A stretch of 64,000 nucleotides of DNA from Rossellomorea vietnamensis (GCF_008180415.1 NZ_VTEI01000001.1:322437-386436), one strand, 5' to 3'; counted from the stretch's first letter, positions 9,572 through 18,752 are shown. The notes: generated by a model from the letters alone, not told the origin. Made by a program: numbers and translations.

Positions 9572-9604
9572 AACAGAGGGGCATCGCCAAGCGAATCCCC
9601 TCTT
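9572..9604 (-). terminator. Terminator of nrnA
   Basis: AGAGGGG and CCCCTCT pair across a loop at 9575-9603, followed on the minus strand by GTTTTATTT. It lies just beyond the nrnA stop. Confidence 0.85.
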
Positions 9605-9619
9605 CTGCTCTTCATTAAA

Positions 9620-10558
9620 TCAATTTTCTGCACAAACCTGCATCAAGTCTTTCAGAACTTCTTCCTTTTGTGCCCAGTCAAAAATGGAAGCTCCCGCCGC
9701 CAGAGGATGACCGCCACCATTATACTTTTTGGCGACCGTATTGATCACCGGTCCTTTTGAGCGGAAGCGCACCCGGATTTGGTCCTCCTCTTCTATAAAG
9801 AAGACCCATGCCTTGATTCCTCTTACGTTTCCAAGCGAGCTTACGAGAAGGGATGCTTCAGCTGGGACGAGGTTGAATTGCTCAAGGATTTCCTTCGTAA
9901 TCGTCATGCAGCCGACATCATGCTGGAGCATCTCATAGTTTTGAAGGACATATCCTTCTAATTTCAGCACCTGGGGATCGGCTTCATACATTTTGTTATA
10001 AAGCTCGTTGCGGTCAAAATCATAACGGATAAGCTCCCCTGCCACATCAAATGTACGCTGAGTCGTACTTGGGTATAGAAATCTTCCAGTATCGCCGACT
10101 ATTCCCCCATATAGCAGCCTTGCCGCTTCGTCAGTCATTTTAAGTCCCTGGTCTTTTCCATGCTGATAAAACAGGTAGATCATTTCACTGACCGAGCTTG
10201 CGTTTGTATCCACCCATAATAGATCACCATATGGATCTTCGTTTGGATGATGATCGATTTTGATGAGCTTATCACCGAGCTCGTATCGATCATCGCATAT
10301 CCTTGCTGAGTTGGCGGTATCACATACAATGATTAAAGCTCCATTAAAGACACTGTCTTCAATTTTGTCCAGTCTTCTGAGATAATGCAGGGTCGGTTCT
10401 TCTTTCCCAACGGCAAATATATTTTTTTCTGGAAAAGACGCCCTTAGAATCTCAACAAGTCCTCCTTGTGACCCATATGCATCCGGATCCGGTCTCACGT
10501 GGCGGTGAACGATGATGGTTTGGTATTCTTTTATCATCTCGATAATTTGATCTTTCAT
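9620..10558 (-). CDS. nrnA: DHH-family nanoRNase / pAp phosphatase NrnA
   Basis: NrnA degrades 2-5 nt RNAs to mononucleotides and dephosphorylates 3'-phosphoadenosine 5'-phosphate in the cytoplasm. The 312-residue product has the DHH layout: HVRPDPDAYGS at 20-30, CDTANS at 79-84, the DHH triplet at 102-104, and the DHHA1 substrate-binding domain with GGGHPLAAGAS near the C-terminus. Length equals the B. subtilis protein (formerly YtqI). It is transcribed divergently from ytpI across a 112-base spacer, as in B. subtilis. The start at 10558 has AAGGAG six bases upstream. Confidence 0.95.
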   Translation of the reverse strand: MKDQIIEMIKEYQTIIVHRHVRPDPDAYGSQGGLVEILRASFPEKNIFAVGKEEPTLHYLRRLDKIEDSVFNGALIIVCDTANSARICDDRYELGDKLIKIDHHPNEDPYGDLLWVDTNASSVSEMIYLFYQHGKDQGLKMTDEAARLLYGGIVGDTGRFLYPSTTQRTFDVAGELIRYDFDRNELYNKMYEADPQVLKLEGYVLQNYEMLQHDVGCMTITKEILEQFNLVPAEASLLVSSLGNVRGIKAWVFFIEEEDQIRVRFRSKGPVINTVAKKYNGGGHPLAAGASIFDWAQKEEVLKDLMQVCAEN

Positions 10559-10589
10559 AGTAAACTCCTTTTAGACATAAAAAGTTCAT

Positions 10590-10618
10590 TTGGAATCCAG
10601 CAGAAATACCGTTAGAAT
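10590..10618 (+). promoter_or_regulatory. Candidate sigma-A promoter of ytpI
   Basis: TTGGAA (10590-10595), 17 bases, then TAGAAT (10613-10618). The ytpI ATG lies 53 bases further on. Confidence 0.5.
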
Positions 10619-10670
10619 AGTAAAAGGAGATTCATGAACTTAACCAACGATATTTTGGAGGATATAAGAT

Positions 10671-10976
10671 ATGCCCGTTTTAGTATTTTTAATCATTCTT
10701 TCATTTTCTTTCTATTTTTACTATAAAGTGAAATCCGTCAGAAGCAGCAGATTCATCGAGAAAAAATGGCTTTCAGGTAAATCCAGTATCGCTCTGGGAC
10801 TTTTTGTCGCCTTTTTCGGAATCAATCAACTGTTTCTATTCCAAACCACTTTCACCTATATCATCGCCGCACTGTTTATCCTGATCGGATTGGGGAGCGC
10901 CTGGATGGGCTGGAAAGTATACAAGCATTTTCTGCCTCAGGCTGTAAAGGAAGCACAAGAACTGGACAACCAGTAA
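10671..10976 (+). CDS. ytpI: YtpI family membrane protein
   Basis: A 101-residue integral membrane protein with three hydrophobic stretches: about residues 2-16, 37-56 and 59-80. It begins MPVLVFLIILSFSFYFYYKV and ends in a charged tail. A good GGAGG precedes the ATG. The position next to nrnA and the divergent arrangement match ytpI of B. subtilis, whose function is unknown. A strong terminator follows directly, so it is probably monocistronic. Confidence 0.85.
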   Translation: MPVLVFLIILSFSFYFYYKVKSVRSSRFIEKKWLSGKSSIALGLFVAFFGINQLFLFQTTFTYIIAALFILIGLGSAWMGWKVYKHFLPQAVKEAQELDNQ

Positions 10977-10984
10977 CGGCTATT

Positions 10985-11017
10985 AAAACCTGCATTCAAA
11001 TGAATGCAGGTTTTTTT
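10985..11017 (+). terminator. Terminator of ytpI
   Basis: AAACCTGCATTC and GAATGCAGGTTT pair with a three- to four-base loop, followed by a T tract. Confidence 0.92.
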
Positions 11018-11040
11018 ATCGCTTAGGTTTTAGGTAAAGC

Positions 11041-11706
11041 AACATTTGCCTGTCGGGCCTGTTCAAGGCGCTTACGCTTTTGATGCGGCCAGCTTCAGCG
11101 CCTAGTCCCTCGGGATCAAATAACCTCAAGAGAATAAAAGGAAGACCGCCTTTTTTTCTCTTGAGAACATTTGCCTGTCGGGCCTGTTCAAGGCGCTTAC
11201 GCTTTTGATGCGGCCAGCTTCAGCGCCTAGTGCCTCGGGATCAAATAACCCCAAGAGAATAAAAGGAAGACCGCCTTTTTTTCTCTTGAGAACATTTGCC
11301 TGTCGGGCCTGTTCAAGGCGCTTACGCTTTTGATGCGGCCAGCTTCAGCGCCTAGTCCCTCGGGGTCAAATAACCCCAAGAGAATAAAAGGAAGACCGCC
11401 TTTTTTTCTCTTGAGAACATTTGCCTGTCGGGCCTGTTCAAGGCGCTTACGCTTTTGATGCGGCCAGCTTCAGCGCCTAGTCCCTCGGGGTCAAATAACC
11501 CCAAGAGAATAAAAGGAACACCACCTTTTTTTCTCTTGAGAACATTTGCCTGTCGGGCCTGTTCAAGGCGCTTACGCTTTTGATGCGGCCAGCTTCAGCG
11601 CCTAGTCCCTCGGGGTCAAATAACCCCAAGAGAATAAAAGGAAGACCGCCTTTTTTTCTCTTGAGAACATTTGCCTGTCGGGCCTGTTCAAGGCGCTTAC
11701 GCTTTT
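11041..11706. repeat. Element R1 in tandem, five full units plus a partial, exact 125-bp period
   Basis: The segment starting AACATTTGCCTGTCGGG occurs at 11041, 11166, 11291, 11416, 11541 and 11666, exactly 125 bases apart, with few substitutions. Each unit is a long imperfect palindrome: AGCGCCTAG against CAAGGCGCT on the outside, CAAAT against ATTTG, and CAAGAGAA against TTCTCTTG inside, around an AAAAGG/CCTTTTTT core. The last copy ends 4 bases from the ytoI stop. Other copies lie at 18391-18500, 43678-43927 and 59537-59655, so this is a dispersed element locally amplified here. Confidence 0.95.
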
Positions 11707-11710
11707 GTAA

Positions 11711-13030
11711 TTAATGTTTATCTATCAGCTGACAGATCATCATGGCTTTTCCTACTAAAACCGTTTCATGGTAGACTTCCACATCGACTTTACCGAACTT
11801 GCGGCCGACGTCCAGTACTTTAGGGCGGATGTCTATCACACTTTCCATTTGAATGGGCCTGATGAAATAAACGGTCATATTTTCAACAACCAGATCCCCT
11901 TTTTTGTAGTACTTTAACGCCCTGTTCGCCGCTTCTGTCACGAGAGTCGTAAATACTCCGTAGGACATGGTTCCAAGTCCGTTGGTCATTTGCGGAGTGA
12001 CTGGGAATTGGTAGCTTGCCTCAGCGGAATCCTTCGTATCGGAAGTTGTCATATTGCTCGTAATGTTATCATCAATCGTTTCCCCGACCTGCGGCTGGCG
12101 CTGGATCATTTGCATTGCTTTTAGGACATCCTGGCGGCTGATGATTCCCTGCAGCCTGTTTTGGTCGTCAACCACCGGCAGGACTTCGATGCCTTCCCAA
12201 ATCATCATGTGGGCTGCAGAAGCCACGCTGGTATTTGCTCTAACGGTTATAGGCTTTTTCGTCATGACCTTCTCAATGGCGGCACTCTTCTCCTGGCCCA
12301 TTACGTCCTTGGATGTTGCCATACCCTGCACCTTCCTGTTCCGGTCAATGACAGGAAAGCGGCTGTGGAAGGTGGATTGATTTTTTTCATACCAATCTTC
12401 CAAAGTATCACCCACTTGTAAAAAAGCGGTCTGATCTTCTGCAGTCAAAATATCTTCCACCAATACGATATCCTTCTTAATCAGCTGGTCATAAATCGCA
12501 CGGTTAATCATAGCAGCAACAGTAAAAGTATCATAACTCGTCGAAATAACAGGCAGCTCAAGCTCATCGGCAAGTCTTTTGACATTCTCTTCAGTATCAA
12601 AGCCTCCGGTAATCAACACAGCGGCGCCAGCTTTCAAGGCAAGCTCATGCGCCTTTGTCCGGTTACCGACAATCAGCAGGTTCCCAGCTTCTGTGTAACG
12701 CATCATAGCTTCGAGTTTCATAGCGCCAATGACAAATTTATTGAGCATCTTATGAAGCCCCGTTCTCCCGCCAAGAACTTGTCCATCTATAATGTTGACA
12801 ACTTCTGCAAAAGTCAGCTTTTCGATATTCTCTTTTTTCTTTCTTTCAATCCGGATGGTCCCGACTCTTTCAATGGTGCTTACATATCCTTTTGTCTCAG
12901 CATCCTTGATTGCCCTGTATGCCGTACCTTCACTGACACTTAAAGCCTTGGCGATCTGTCTCACGGATATTTTTTCTCCAATGGGGAGTGTATCAATATA
13001 CTCAATTATTTGCTCATGTTTAGTTGCCAA
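11711..13030 (-). CDS. ytoI: YtoI: HTH - DRTGG - paired CBS - hotdog domain protein
   Basis: A cytoplasmic four-domain protein of about 439 residues, the length of B. subtilis YtoI. In order I see a winged helix-turn-helix (about residues 1-60, ISVRQIAKALSVSEGTAYRA), a DRTGG domain (about 70-185), a pair of CBS motifs that normally bind adenine nucleotides (about 190-310, VMTKKPITVRANTSVASAAH and VLPVVDDQNRLQGIIS), and a C-terminal thioesterase-like hotdog (about 335-437). This suggests a nucleotide-sensing regulator, but the target is unknown. A GTG at 13039 gives three extra residues, but AAGGGTGA sits within that extension. The TTG at 13030 gives ATKHEQIIEYID, the family N-terminus, and is preferred. 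Confidence 0.9.
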   Translation of the reverse strand: MATKHEQIIEYIDTLPIGEKISVRQIAKALSVSEGTAYRAIKDAETKGYVSTIERVGTIRIERKKKENIEKLTFAEVVNIIDGQVLGGRTGLHKMLNKFVIGAMKLEAMMRYTEAGNLLIVGNRTKAHELALKAGAAVLITGGFDTEENVKRLADELELPVISTSYDTFTVAAMINRAIYDQLIKKDIVLVEDILTAEDQTAFLQVGDTLEDWYEKNQSTFHSRFPVIDRNRKVQGMATSKDVMGQEKSAAIEKVMTKKPITVRANTSVASAAHMMIWEGIEVLPVVDDQNRLQGIISRQDVLKAMQMIQRQPQVGETIDDNITSNMTTSDTKDSAEASYQFPVTPQMTNGLGTMSYGVFTTLVTEAANRALKYYKKGDLVVENMTVYFIRPIQMESVIDIRPKVLDVGRKFGKVDVEVYHETVLVGKAMMICQLIDKH

Positions 13031-13113
13031 GCTTTTCACCCTTCTTATAGTGCCTGAAATAGTATCTTAATTATAAAGTGAAAAGCTTGGTGTTTCAATT
13101 TTCTCCTGAATGT

Positions 13114-13359
13114 TCAGCCAAAAGAACGAACCTTTCTGACCTCTTTCTTCTTTTTCAATTGCTTTCCTTGCTGCTTCATTGTCCGCGGGGCAAAGAGCAT
13201 TCCGGATAAATTACCGGCTATTACAATGGCTGCAAAAGCGAGCCAGCTGATGGCGAACCAGCCTGACAACCCTTCCGCAAACACATTCAGACGGGGAACA
13301 GCATAGTAGAGCATCATCCCGGCCAGCAACAAACAAATTAAATACCGCTGCTTTTTCAT
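13114..13359 (-). CDS. Small two-span membrane protein, unknown
   Basis: An 81-residue protein beginning MKKQRYLICLLLAGMMLYYA, with hydrophobic segments at about 6-22 and 33-55 and a strongly basic tail (KQQGKQLKKKKEVRK). I placed the start at 13359, where AAAAGGAGGAAG precedes the ATG at good spacing; a longer frame reaching 13440 has no such signal. It lies 83 bases upstream of ytoI on the same strand and may share its transcript. I do not recognise the family. Confidence 0.7.
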   Translation of the reverse strand: MKKQRYLICLLLAGMMLYYAVPRLNVFAEGLSGWFAISWLAFAAIVIAGNLSGMLFAPRTMKQQGKQLKKKKEVRKVRSFG

Positions 13360-13638
13360 ATACTTCCTCCTTTTACTAGCTTGTTTAATATGTATGCGGG
13401 ACAATCCCTTCTCATTATTTTTTCTTTGTGGAGGTATCACTTTGAGCCTGGCTCAGAGCTTACCATTTGCCCTTGCTTTAATTTCACCCTTTTCTGCCTA
13501 CATCATATTTTCCTAGAATAAAACACTAACCCTGAACGGATATCAGGATTACTTGTGAGGTGAAAACTTCAAAAAAAACAGGCCTACTCACAACGGAAAT
13601 CACATTATTTTCACTCCAAATCAGTGTATTTCACACAA

Positions 13639-13672
13639 AAAAAGCTTAGAGAGCAAGTTCTCTAAGCCTTTT
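13639..13672 (-). terminator. Terminator after the lipoprotein gene (T runs on both sides)
   Basis: GCTTAGAGA pairs with TCTCTAAGC at 13644-13667; on the minus strand it is followed by TTTTTTTGTG. It lies downstream of the lipoprotein gene at 13742. Confidence 0.85.
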
Positions 13673-13741
13673 GCTTTTAAGCCTGTCTTTCATTAAAGCC
13701 ACCTTTAGCTGAAGATAGTACATCTAATAATTTTCATTAGC

Positions 13742-14026
13742 CTAACAATTTGATTCCTCAGCTCTTAGCAATGCACCGCTTTCGTTATCTACTTGAACAG
13801 TACCAAATTCACAATCCTTGTCAATTTCCCATTCGACGGTGTACTTCCCTAAACCTTTGCTAACCGATTTTATTTTTATTTCATCTTTGTCTTTGCTGAG
13901 TTCTTCAGTGAGCTGTTGCAAAACAATTGACTCTGCTTCGGATTGAGTAATTTTAGACTCAGAATTCCCACAAGCAGCTAATATTAAAAATAGTAAAACA
14001 AATAACATAAAGACTATTTTTTGCAT
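13742..14026 (-). CDS. Small PepSY-like lipoprotein
   Basis: A 94-residue secreted lipoprotein. The signal peptide MQKIVFMLFVLLFLILAACG ends in a lipobox LAAC with Cys19 as the lipidated residue. The mature part (ITQSEAESIVLQQL..., then VEWEIDKDCEFGTVQVDNES) has the helix-strand layout and acidic C-terminal strand of the PepSY family, whose members are often extracellular inhibitors or sensors. Two further cysteines (near residue 72 and the C-terminal Cys94) could form a disulfide. It opens an AT-rich islet of small membrane-associated genes not present in the syntenic block as I remember it from B. subtilis. Confidence 0.75.
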   Translation of the reverse strand: MQKIVFMLFVLLFLILAACGNSESKITQSEAESIVLQQLTEELSKDKDEIKIKSVSKGLGKYTVEWEIDKDCEFGTVQVDNESGALLRAEESNC

Positions 14027-14203
14027 ATTTTCGCTCCCTCTTCATTTATGCCTTAAATTAGATTGAGGGGTACACTAATGTCCTTATTCAAATAACCTGC
14101 TCCAATAACTGAAGAAGGGGCAAAAAACGAATCAATTAGCCGAACTTCAGTTAATCCGTTTCTTGAATAAGATTTAATTTTCATTTGAATGTAAATTTCT
14201 TAA

Positions 14204-14625
14204 TTAAGATATTATTTTGATATTCTTACACCGGGTGTAAAGGATTTTTATGAACTCATCTCTATCAATAGGAGAAATAAGTACGGAATTATAGTAACCG
14301 TACACGATTTCCAGCCTTTTTAGTGATAAAGCAGGACTTGATAATGGATTCGTTGTTTTTCTTACAGACTTTATAGTGTCTAATGGAATAATCTTTTTAA
14401 AAGGACCAAACTTAATGATTAAGGTGTTCTCAACTACTAAATAATAGGTGGTTAACCACATCCATAAAATAAATAGTGGCAGAGTTACACAAAGAGTAAA
14501 TACAATTATAAAATCAAGAGTGTTAGCTGTTTTATCAGTGCATAAAGACCACTTCCCATAGTAAATATCATTGGTATCCACACGATAATTGATAACCACC
14601 AATCTTTCCGTGACTTAAATTTCAA
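14204..14625 (-). pseudogene. Bacterial PH-domain membrane protein, frame disrupted near 14530
   Basis: The longest open frame (to 14602) has an N-terminus with no proper start signal, but the C-terminal half (LVVENTLIIKFGPFKKIIPL, then NPLSSPALSLKRLEI) matches the YyaB-like bacterial PH domain (bPH_4). In another frame, a TTG at 14625 with GGAGGTG seven bases upstream begins KFKSRKDWWLSIIVWIPMIF, the typical basic-aromatic N-terminus and first membrane span of that family. The two frames join at an A run (minus-strand GATAAAACAG, 14528-14537): one extra A would restore a single protein of about 139 residues. This could be a true mutation, a sequencing or assembly error, or -1 slippage on AAAA. 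Relatives with this fold include proteins for bacteriocin self-immunity (SunI), but I do not claim that role. Confidence 0.7.
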
Positions 14626-14703
14626 TAAGTTCACCTCCAAAAAATTCAAAACTTCTAAATCCTAGTAAACGCCCACGTTCAGTGAAATGACACTTATAAT
14701 TAT

Positions 14704-14991
14704 TTAAGGTCCATAAATTATCATAAATAGCATGAGAAATACGTTAAACACTAACAATATTTTTCCGAATGACTCCCTTAAAGCTAGAACTGAAAAAATT
14801 ATAGAAATAATAAATGAGGTAATAGCAATTTGCGATGGAATATATAAAAAATCCAGAATTCCTGTCATTGAAAAAAACAGAATAAAAATGCTTATCATTA
14901 AAAATATTAATGAAAAAAGAGATGCAAAAGTGACATAACTAAAAGCAACTAGCTTTTTTAAGTGCTTTTTTTCATAATTATTTTCATCCAT
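14704..14991 (-). CDS. Small three-span membrane protein, unknown
   Basis: A 95-residue hydrophobic protein with a charged N-terminus (MDENNYEKKHLKK) and three predicted spans at about 15-39, 46-68 and 74-93. AAGGGGAG lies at good distance before the ATG. Codon use is AT-rich like its two downstream neighbours. I do not recognise a family. It could be expressed with the PH-domain gene 78 bases downstream. Confidence 0.65.
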   Translation of the reverse strand: MDENNYEKKHLKKLVAFSYVTFASLFSLIFLMISIFILFFSMTGILDFLYIPSQIAITSFIISIIFSVLALRESFGKILLVFNVFLMLFMIIYGP

Positions 14992-15256
14992 GCTTTTCTC
15001 CCCTTTTTATATTATCCTTTTTTGATATTCCTCGATTTAATAAACAAAACCTTTCCTTCACTAACCTGACCCTGACAAGGGACCGAAGCTTATTCAGCAA
15101 ACGTATCTTTTAAAATTAGACGATAACCAAATTAATTTAGTTTCCATTATTTTGTTAAAAAACCCGCAAAATCGAGTCTTATCTTACGAAATAATTATTT
15201 CTGCCCTTGTATAAGATTAAGCTGCCATACTCGAATGACACTAGTTATAACACTAA

Positions 15257-15299
15257 AAAAACGCACTGAGAATTTCATTGAGAAATCCAGTGCGTTTAC
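15257..15299 (-). terminator. Terminator of ytkL
   Basis: AAACGCACTG and CAGTGCGTTT form a ten-base stem with a long loop; on the minus strand a TTTTTTT run follows. The rest of the gap 14992-15256 is AT-rich with nothing I can identify. Confidence 0.85.
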
Positions 15300-15368
15300 T
15301 TTGATATTTACTTGGTTGCACCACTGAAGTGAACCCGTTCCTGAAAGGATCTTTGTTTCTCCTAATAA

Positions 15369-16049
15369 TTAAAGCTCAATAACATCTCCTGCATTCATGA
15401 CTTTTCCTTCTTGTCCTTTCAACATGGAAACAAATTTTTCAGGATCCTGTTTGATTGGCGGGAATGTGTTGTAATGGATCGGTACCACCGTTTTGGCGTT
15501 TACAAATTCCGCTGCCAAAACGGCATCATCAGGTCCCATTGTAAAGTTGTCTCCGATTGGAAGGAAGGCAAGATCAATGGTGTTTCGCATACCTATCAGC
15601 TTCATATCGGAGAAAAGGGCCGTATCTCCAGCATGGTAGATTGTTTTCCCTTCTGTCGTAAGCAGGATTCCAGCCGGCATTCCTGTATAAATGATCTGTT
15701 TGTCTTCTGTTTCATAAGAAGAACCGTGAAATGCCTGCGTCAGCTTCACTCTTCCAAATTCGAAATCATACCCTCCCCCGATATGCAGCGGATGGGTATT
15801 CACTCCCTGCCAGCCTATGTATGTAGCCAGTTCAAAAGGAGCCACTACAAGCGCGTCATTTTGCTTCGCCAGTTCAACCGTATCACCGACGTGGTCATTA
15901 TGACCGTGGGTAAGCAAAATGACATCCGGCTTTTCATTTTCCACTTTCAAGTCAGTGAGTTCGTTGCCGCTGATAAACGGATCGATCAGAATCGTATGAT
16001 TTTCTGTGACTACTTTAACAACTGAATGTCCATGATAAGAAATTTTCAT
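15369..16049 (-). CDS. ytkL: Metal-dependent hydrolase YtkL (UPF0173, metallo-beta-lactamase fold)
   Basis: A 226-residue cytoplasmic hydrolase of the UPF0173 group. The metal-binding motif [12 protein letters not shown] (HxHxDH) lies near residues 48-58, with [10 protein letters not shown] supplying a further histidine and aspartate and IPIHYNTFP a final histidine. The substrate is not known. I chose the ATG at 16049 ([14 protein letters not shown]) because AGGAGGG precedes it; a longer frame to 16112 lacks that signal. It is followed by its own terminator. Confidence 0.88.
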   Translation of the reverse strand: MKISYHGHSVVKVVTENHTILIDPFISGNELTDLKVENEKPDVILLTHGHNDHVGDTVELAKQNDALVVAPFELATYIGWQGVNTHPLHIGGGYDFEFGRVKLTQAFHGSSYETEDKQIIYTGMPAGILLTTEGKTIYHAGDTALFSDMKLIGMRNTIDLAFLPIGDNFTMGPDDAVLAAEFVNAKTVVPIHYNTFPPIKQDPEKFVSMLKGQEGKVMNAGDVIEL

Positions 16050-16253
16050 TATTAGCCCTCCTGTAAAATAGTTTACTGCGCTGCCATTGGATTCTGCCAG
16101 ATAAATAGTCATCGGATTTTCTGTCTGGCCAAATCTCCATTAAGCATAGCTTCTACATACTTAGTTCTTGATTGGCAGCTCAAATCCTTCTTCCACCCTC
16201 CCTTCTTTTCTACCCTGTATTCTCATCTTTTAAAAGTAAATGATTTCTCTAGA

Positions 16254-16450
16254 AATAGAGGGAAAGATTCCCCTTAATGAATGAATAGTACCGAAAAACA
16301 ACTTAAATAGAGGGAGAATTTCCCCTTATTTGACTTAAAAGACTAAAAAATAGATACCTCTACCTTGAATAAGGGGAAATTCTCCCCTTATTCATCAACA
16401 AAATGTGCTCTAATCCGCAGTTAACGGTAAAATCTCCCCTTATTTTCTCC
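16254..16450. repeat. Decayed palindromic tandem array, steps of 52, 62 and 52 bp
   Basis: The motif CCCCTTA recurs at 16270, 16322, 16384 and 16436. Each unit centres on an inverted repeat, best preserved as AATAAGGGGA and TCCCCTTATT around AATTC. It lies between ytkL and the ald terminator in a gene-free gap of about 540 bases. The palindrome arms resemble those at 49228-49430. Confidence 0.8.
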
Positions 16451-16550
16451 TGATTATTCCGCTCGCAAAATTGAACGGCCGCTCCCGCTTTTCATGAAAA
16501 TCTGACGCCCGCCGCCCCATATGTCTGCAATGGAGCAAAAGAAAGCGATA

Positions 16551-16582
16551 AAAAAGACTGTCCCATTTTCACAGGACAGCCT
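16551..16582 (-). terminator. Terminator of ald
   Basis: GGCTGTCC and GGGACAGTC pair on the minus strand, followed by TTTTTTATC, immediately beyond the ald stop. Confidence 0.9.
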
Positions 16583-16591
16583 TCGCATTCA

Positions 16592-17710
16592 TTAAATTTG
16601 ATCAAGCAGTGTTTTTGTATCAGAATAATCAAGGTCATGCGCTTCTGCTACTGCTTTGTAGGTAACATATCCGTTCAATGTGTTGATTCCTTTTAGCAAT
16701 GGTTCATTGCCAAGGCACGCTTCTTTATAGCCTTTGTTTGCAATTTGAATCGCATAAGGAACCGTAACATTTGTAAGTGCGATTGTAGATGTACGAGGAA
16801 CGGCACCAGGCATGTTCGCTACTGCATAATGAACAACTCCGTGCTTCACGTAAGTCGGGTCATCATGAGTTGTGATGCGGTCTGTTGTTTCAAAGATTCC
16901 TCCCTGGTCGATGGCGATATCCACCACAACAGAACCAGGCATCATGGATTTGATCATGTCTTCTGTTACAAGCTTCGGTGCTTTTGCCCCAGGAATCAAT
17001 ACAGCTCCGATAACAAGGTCAGATTCAGCAACAGCTTTTTCGATATTCAGCGGATTGGACATCAATGTCTGGACATCGCTTCCGAAAATGTCGTCCAGCT
17101 GGCGCAGACGTTCAGGACTTAAATCGAGGATGGTTACTTGCGCACCAAGACCTACAGCCATTTTAGCAGCATTTGTTCCTGCTACACCGCCTCCGATAAT
17201 TGTTACACGGCTTCGCATGACTCCTGGAACTCCTGATAGAAGGATTCCTTTGCCGCCATGAATTTTTTCAAGGAACTGGGCTCCGATTTGTGTAGCCATT
17301 CTTCCTGCGACTTCACTCATAGGCGTCAATAATGGCAGCGTGCGGTTCGCTTCAACTGTTTCGTAAGCAATTCCGACTACTTTATTGTCAATTAGTGCTT
17401 TCGTTAACTCAGGCTCTGGAGCCAGATGTAAATATGTAAATAGGATTAACCCTTCACGGAAATACGAATATTCGCTTGGCAGCGGTTCTTTTACCTTCAT
17501 GACCATGTCCATGGACCATGCTTCAGATGCGCTTCCAACAATGTGACCTCCAGCGGCTTTATATTGTTCATCAGTAAAACCAGAGCCGAGGCCCGCCCCG
17601 GATTCAATATACACTTCATGGCCGAACTGGGTAAGGTTTACCACTCCTGCCGGTGTCATTGCCACTCGGTTTTCATTGTTTTTTATTTCAGTTGGTACTC
17701 CGATACGCAT
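16592..17710 (-). CDS. ald: Alanine dehydrogenase
   Basis: Ald converts L-alanine and NAD+ to pyruvate, ammonium and NADH, and supports alanine use and sporulation in Bacillus. The 372-residue product begins [20 protein letters not shown], has [12 protein letters not shown] carrying the substrate lysine, and the NAD-binding [20 protein letters not shown] near residues 173-192. The length is normal. GAGGAGG precedes the ATG. The 20-bp palindrome at 17800-17819, just upstream of the promoter region, is a likely operator. The gene is flanked by a terminator and a long repeat-rich gap, so it is probably monocistronic. Confidence 0.96.
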   Translation of the reverse strand: MRIGVPTEIKNNENRVAMTPAGVVNLTQFGHEVYIESGAGLGSGFTDEQYKAAGGHIVGSASEAWSMDMVMKVKEPLPSEYSYFREGLILFTYLHLAPEPELTKALIDNKVVGIAYETVEANRTLPLLTPMSEVAGRMATQIGAQFLEKIHGGKGILLSGVPGVMRSRVTIIGGGVAGTNAAKMAVGLGAQVTILDLSPERLRQLDDIFGSDVQTLMSNPLNIEKAVAESDLVIGAVLIPGAKAPKLVTEDMIKSMMPGSVVVDIAIDQGGIFETTDRITTHDDPTYVKHGVVHYAVANMPGAVPRTSTIALTNVTVPYAIQIANKGYKEACLGNEPLLKGINTLNGYVTYKAVAEAHDLDYSDTKTLLDQI

Positions 17711-17799
17711 TAAAAAAACCTCCTCATTTCAAATCCATATGTAAAACTTCTTAACTAATATAACACTATCATTCTTAAATTGCACAACAATTTTATAGG

Positions 17800-17819
17800 A
17801 AATGTAAGCATTTACATTT
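17800..17819. promoter_or_regulatory. Perfect inverted repeat upstream of the ald promoter
   Basis: AAATGTAA-GCAT-TTACATTT is a 20-bp perfect palindrome about 90 bases before the ald start. A weak -35/-10 pair (TTGTGC, 18 bases, TTATAT) follows toward ald, so the site is placed like an activator site. It is one base away from a cre (CA instead of the central CG). Candidate proteins are an AdeR-like activator or CcpA; neither is shown. Confidence 0.55.
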
Positions 17820-17964
17820 AGACAGAAAAGCCTGAATTTTCCCTATCTATAAACGGGGAATTCGTTCATGAAAAACCTCTTGATAACAAGCCGCAACTGT
17901 CTTTAAGATATTCCTCTTCTTTTAAACAACGTAATATCATTCAGTTCCTTCATGCAATTTTAGG

Positions 17965-18752
17965 TTAGGTTGTTTTCGTGAAGATTTGGGCTGCTACAAA
18001 AATATTTTCCACACCTGCTTCCTGCTTCACACAAGGGGAGGAGGATAAAACGGCATTCAAAAGCAACAGTCTTTTAGAAAGGCTCTTCTCGTAAACTTTG
18101 TTGCTATTTTATATTAACTTCTTAAGATAGCGCCATTAAATACTGGTAAGCCAAAAGAAAATGTGCAGCTCATCTGTTTAGAGAGGTAAATCTTATCTTA
18201 GTATCTGAAGTGAGACCCTGCCGAAAGCAGAATCAAATATGAGAATAGTCTATTTTAAAGGTTGTTTTCTAATTAATTCCTGATTTAAAACGCACTTTTA
18301 CCTTCATCCCCCTATACGTAGGAGGATCTTCGCTGCAGGCGTACGATCTCCTGCGGGACTAGCGGGACAGGTGAGACCCCCTATCTAGTTCCTGCGCCTA
18401 GCCCCTCGGGATCAAATAACCTCAAGAGAAGAAAAGGAAAGACCGCCTTTTATTCTCTTGAGAACATTTGCCCGTCGGGGCTGACCAAAGCGCTTCCACT
18501 TTTTATACAGGCGAAGCCGAGGAGGCTCATCCAGCTCCAGCGGCCAGCGCCTAGCAGATTTCGGTCTCTCTCCTTGCGATAAGTCATCATCGAATCGCGT
18601 AAGCTCTTCGTGATTCCTTTATCTCATACGAGAGCCCTAAAATCTGTACGTCGCTGAACGGCCGCTTCCGCTTTTATTTCACCGCCCGCCCCGCGGAGTC
18701 GTTCGCCTGGAGCGGAAATCCGTTTCACTTAAACAGTCACAAACTACGCGAA
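17965..18752. repeat. Mosaic of MITE-like elements with a nested R1 copy
   Basis: Between ald and the permease I see a left end (AGGTTGTTTTCGTG) at 17965, a right end (AGCAACAGTCTTTTAG) at about 18065, another end (AGGCTCTTCTCGTAAACTTT) at 18079, a left end (AGGTTGTTTTC) at 18258 and a matching right end (CTACGCGAAACAGCCT) at about 18752. The interior after 18320 has the GGCGTACGA-CTCCTGCGGGAC and GGAGCGGAAATCC segments also found at 22790-22895. Copy R1 interrupts it at 18391-18500. No gene lies here. Confidence 0.7.
18391..18500. repeat. Element R1, single diverged copy
   Basis: It contains GCGCCTAGCCCCTCGGG, CTCAAGAGAA, ATTCTCTTGAG and TTTGCCCGTCGGGGCTG in the same order as the array at 11041-11706. 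It is inserted within the second repeat type. Confidence 0.85.

Noticed and set aside
15411..16025. Plus-strand frame of 204 residues opposite ytkL
   Set aside because: Antisense shadow of a conserved gene with no start signal or family resemblance.
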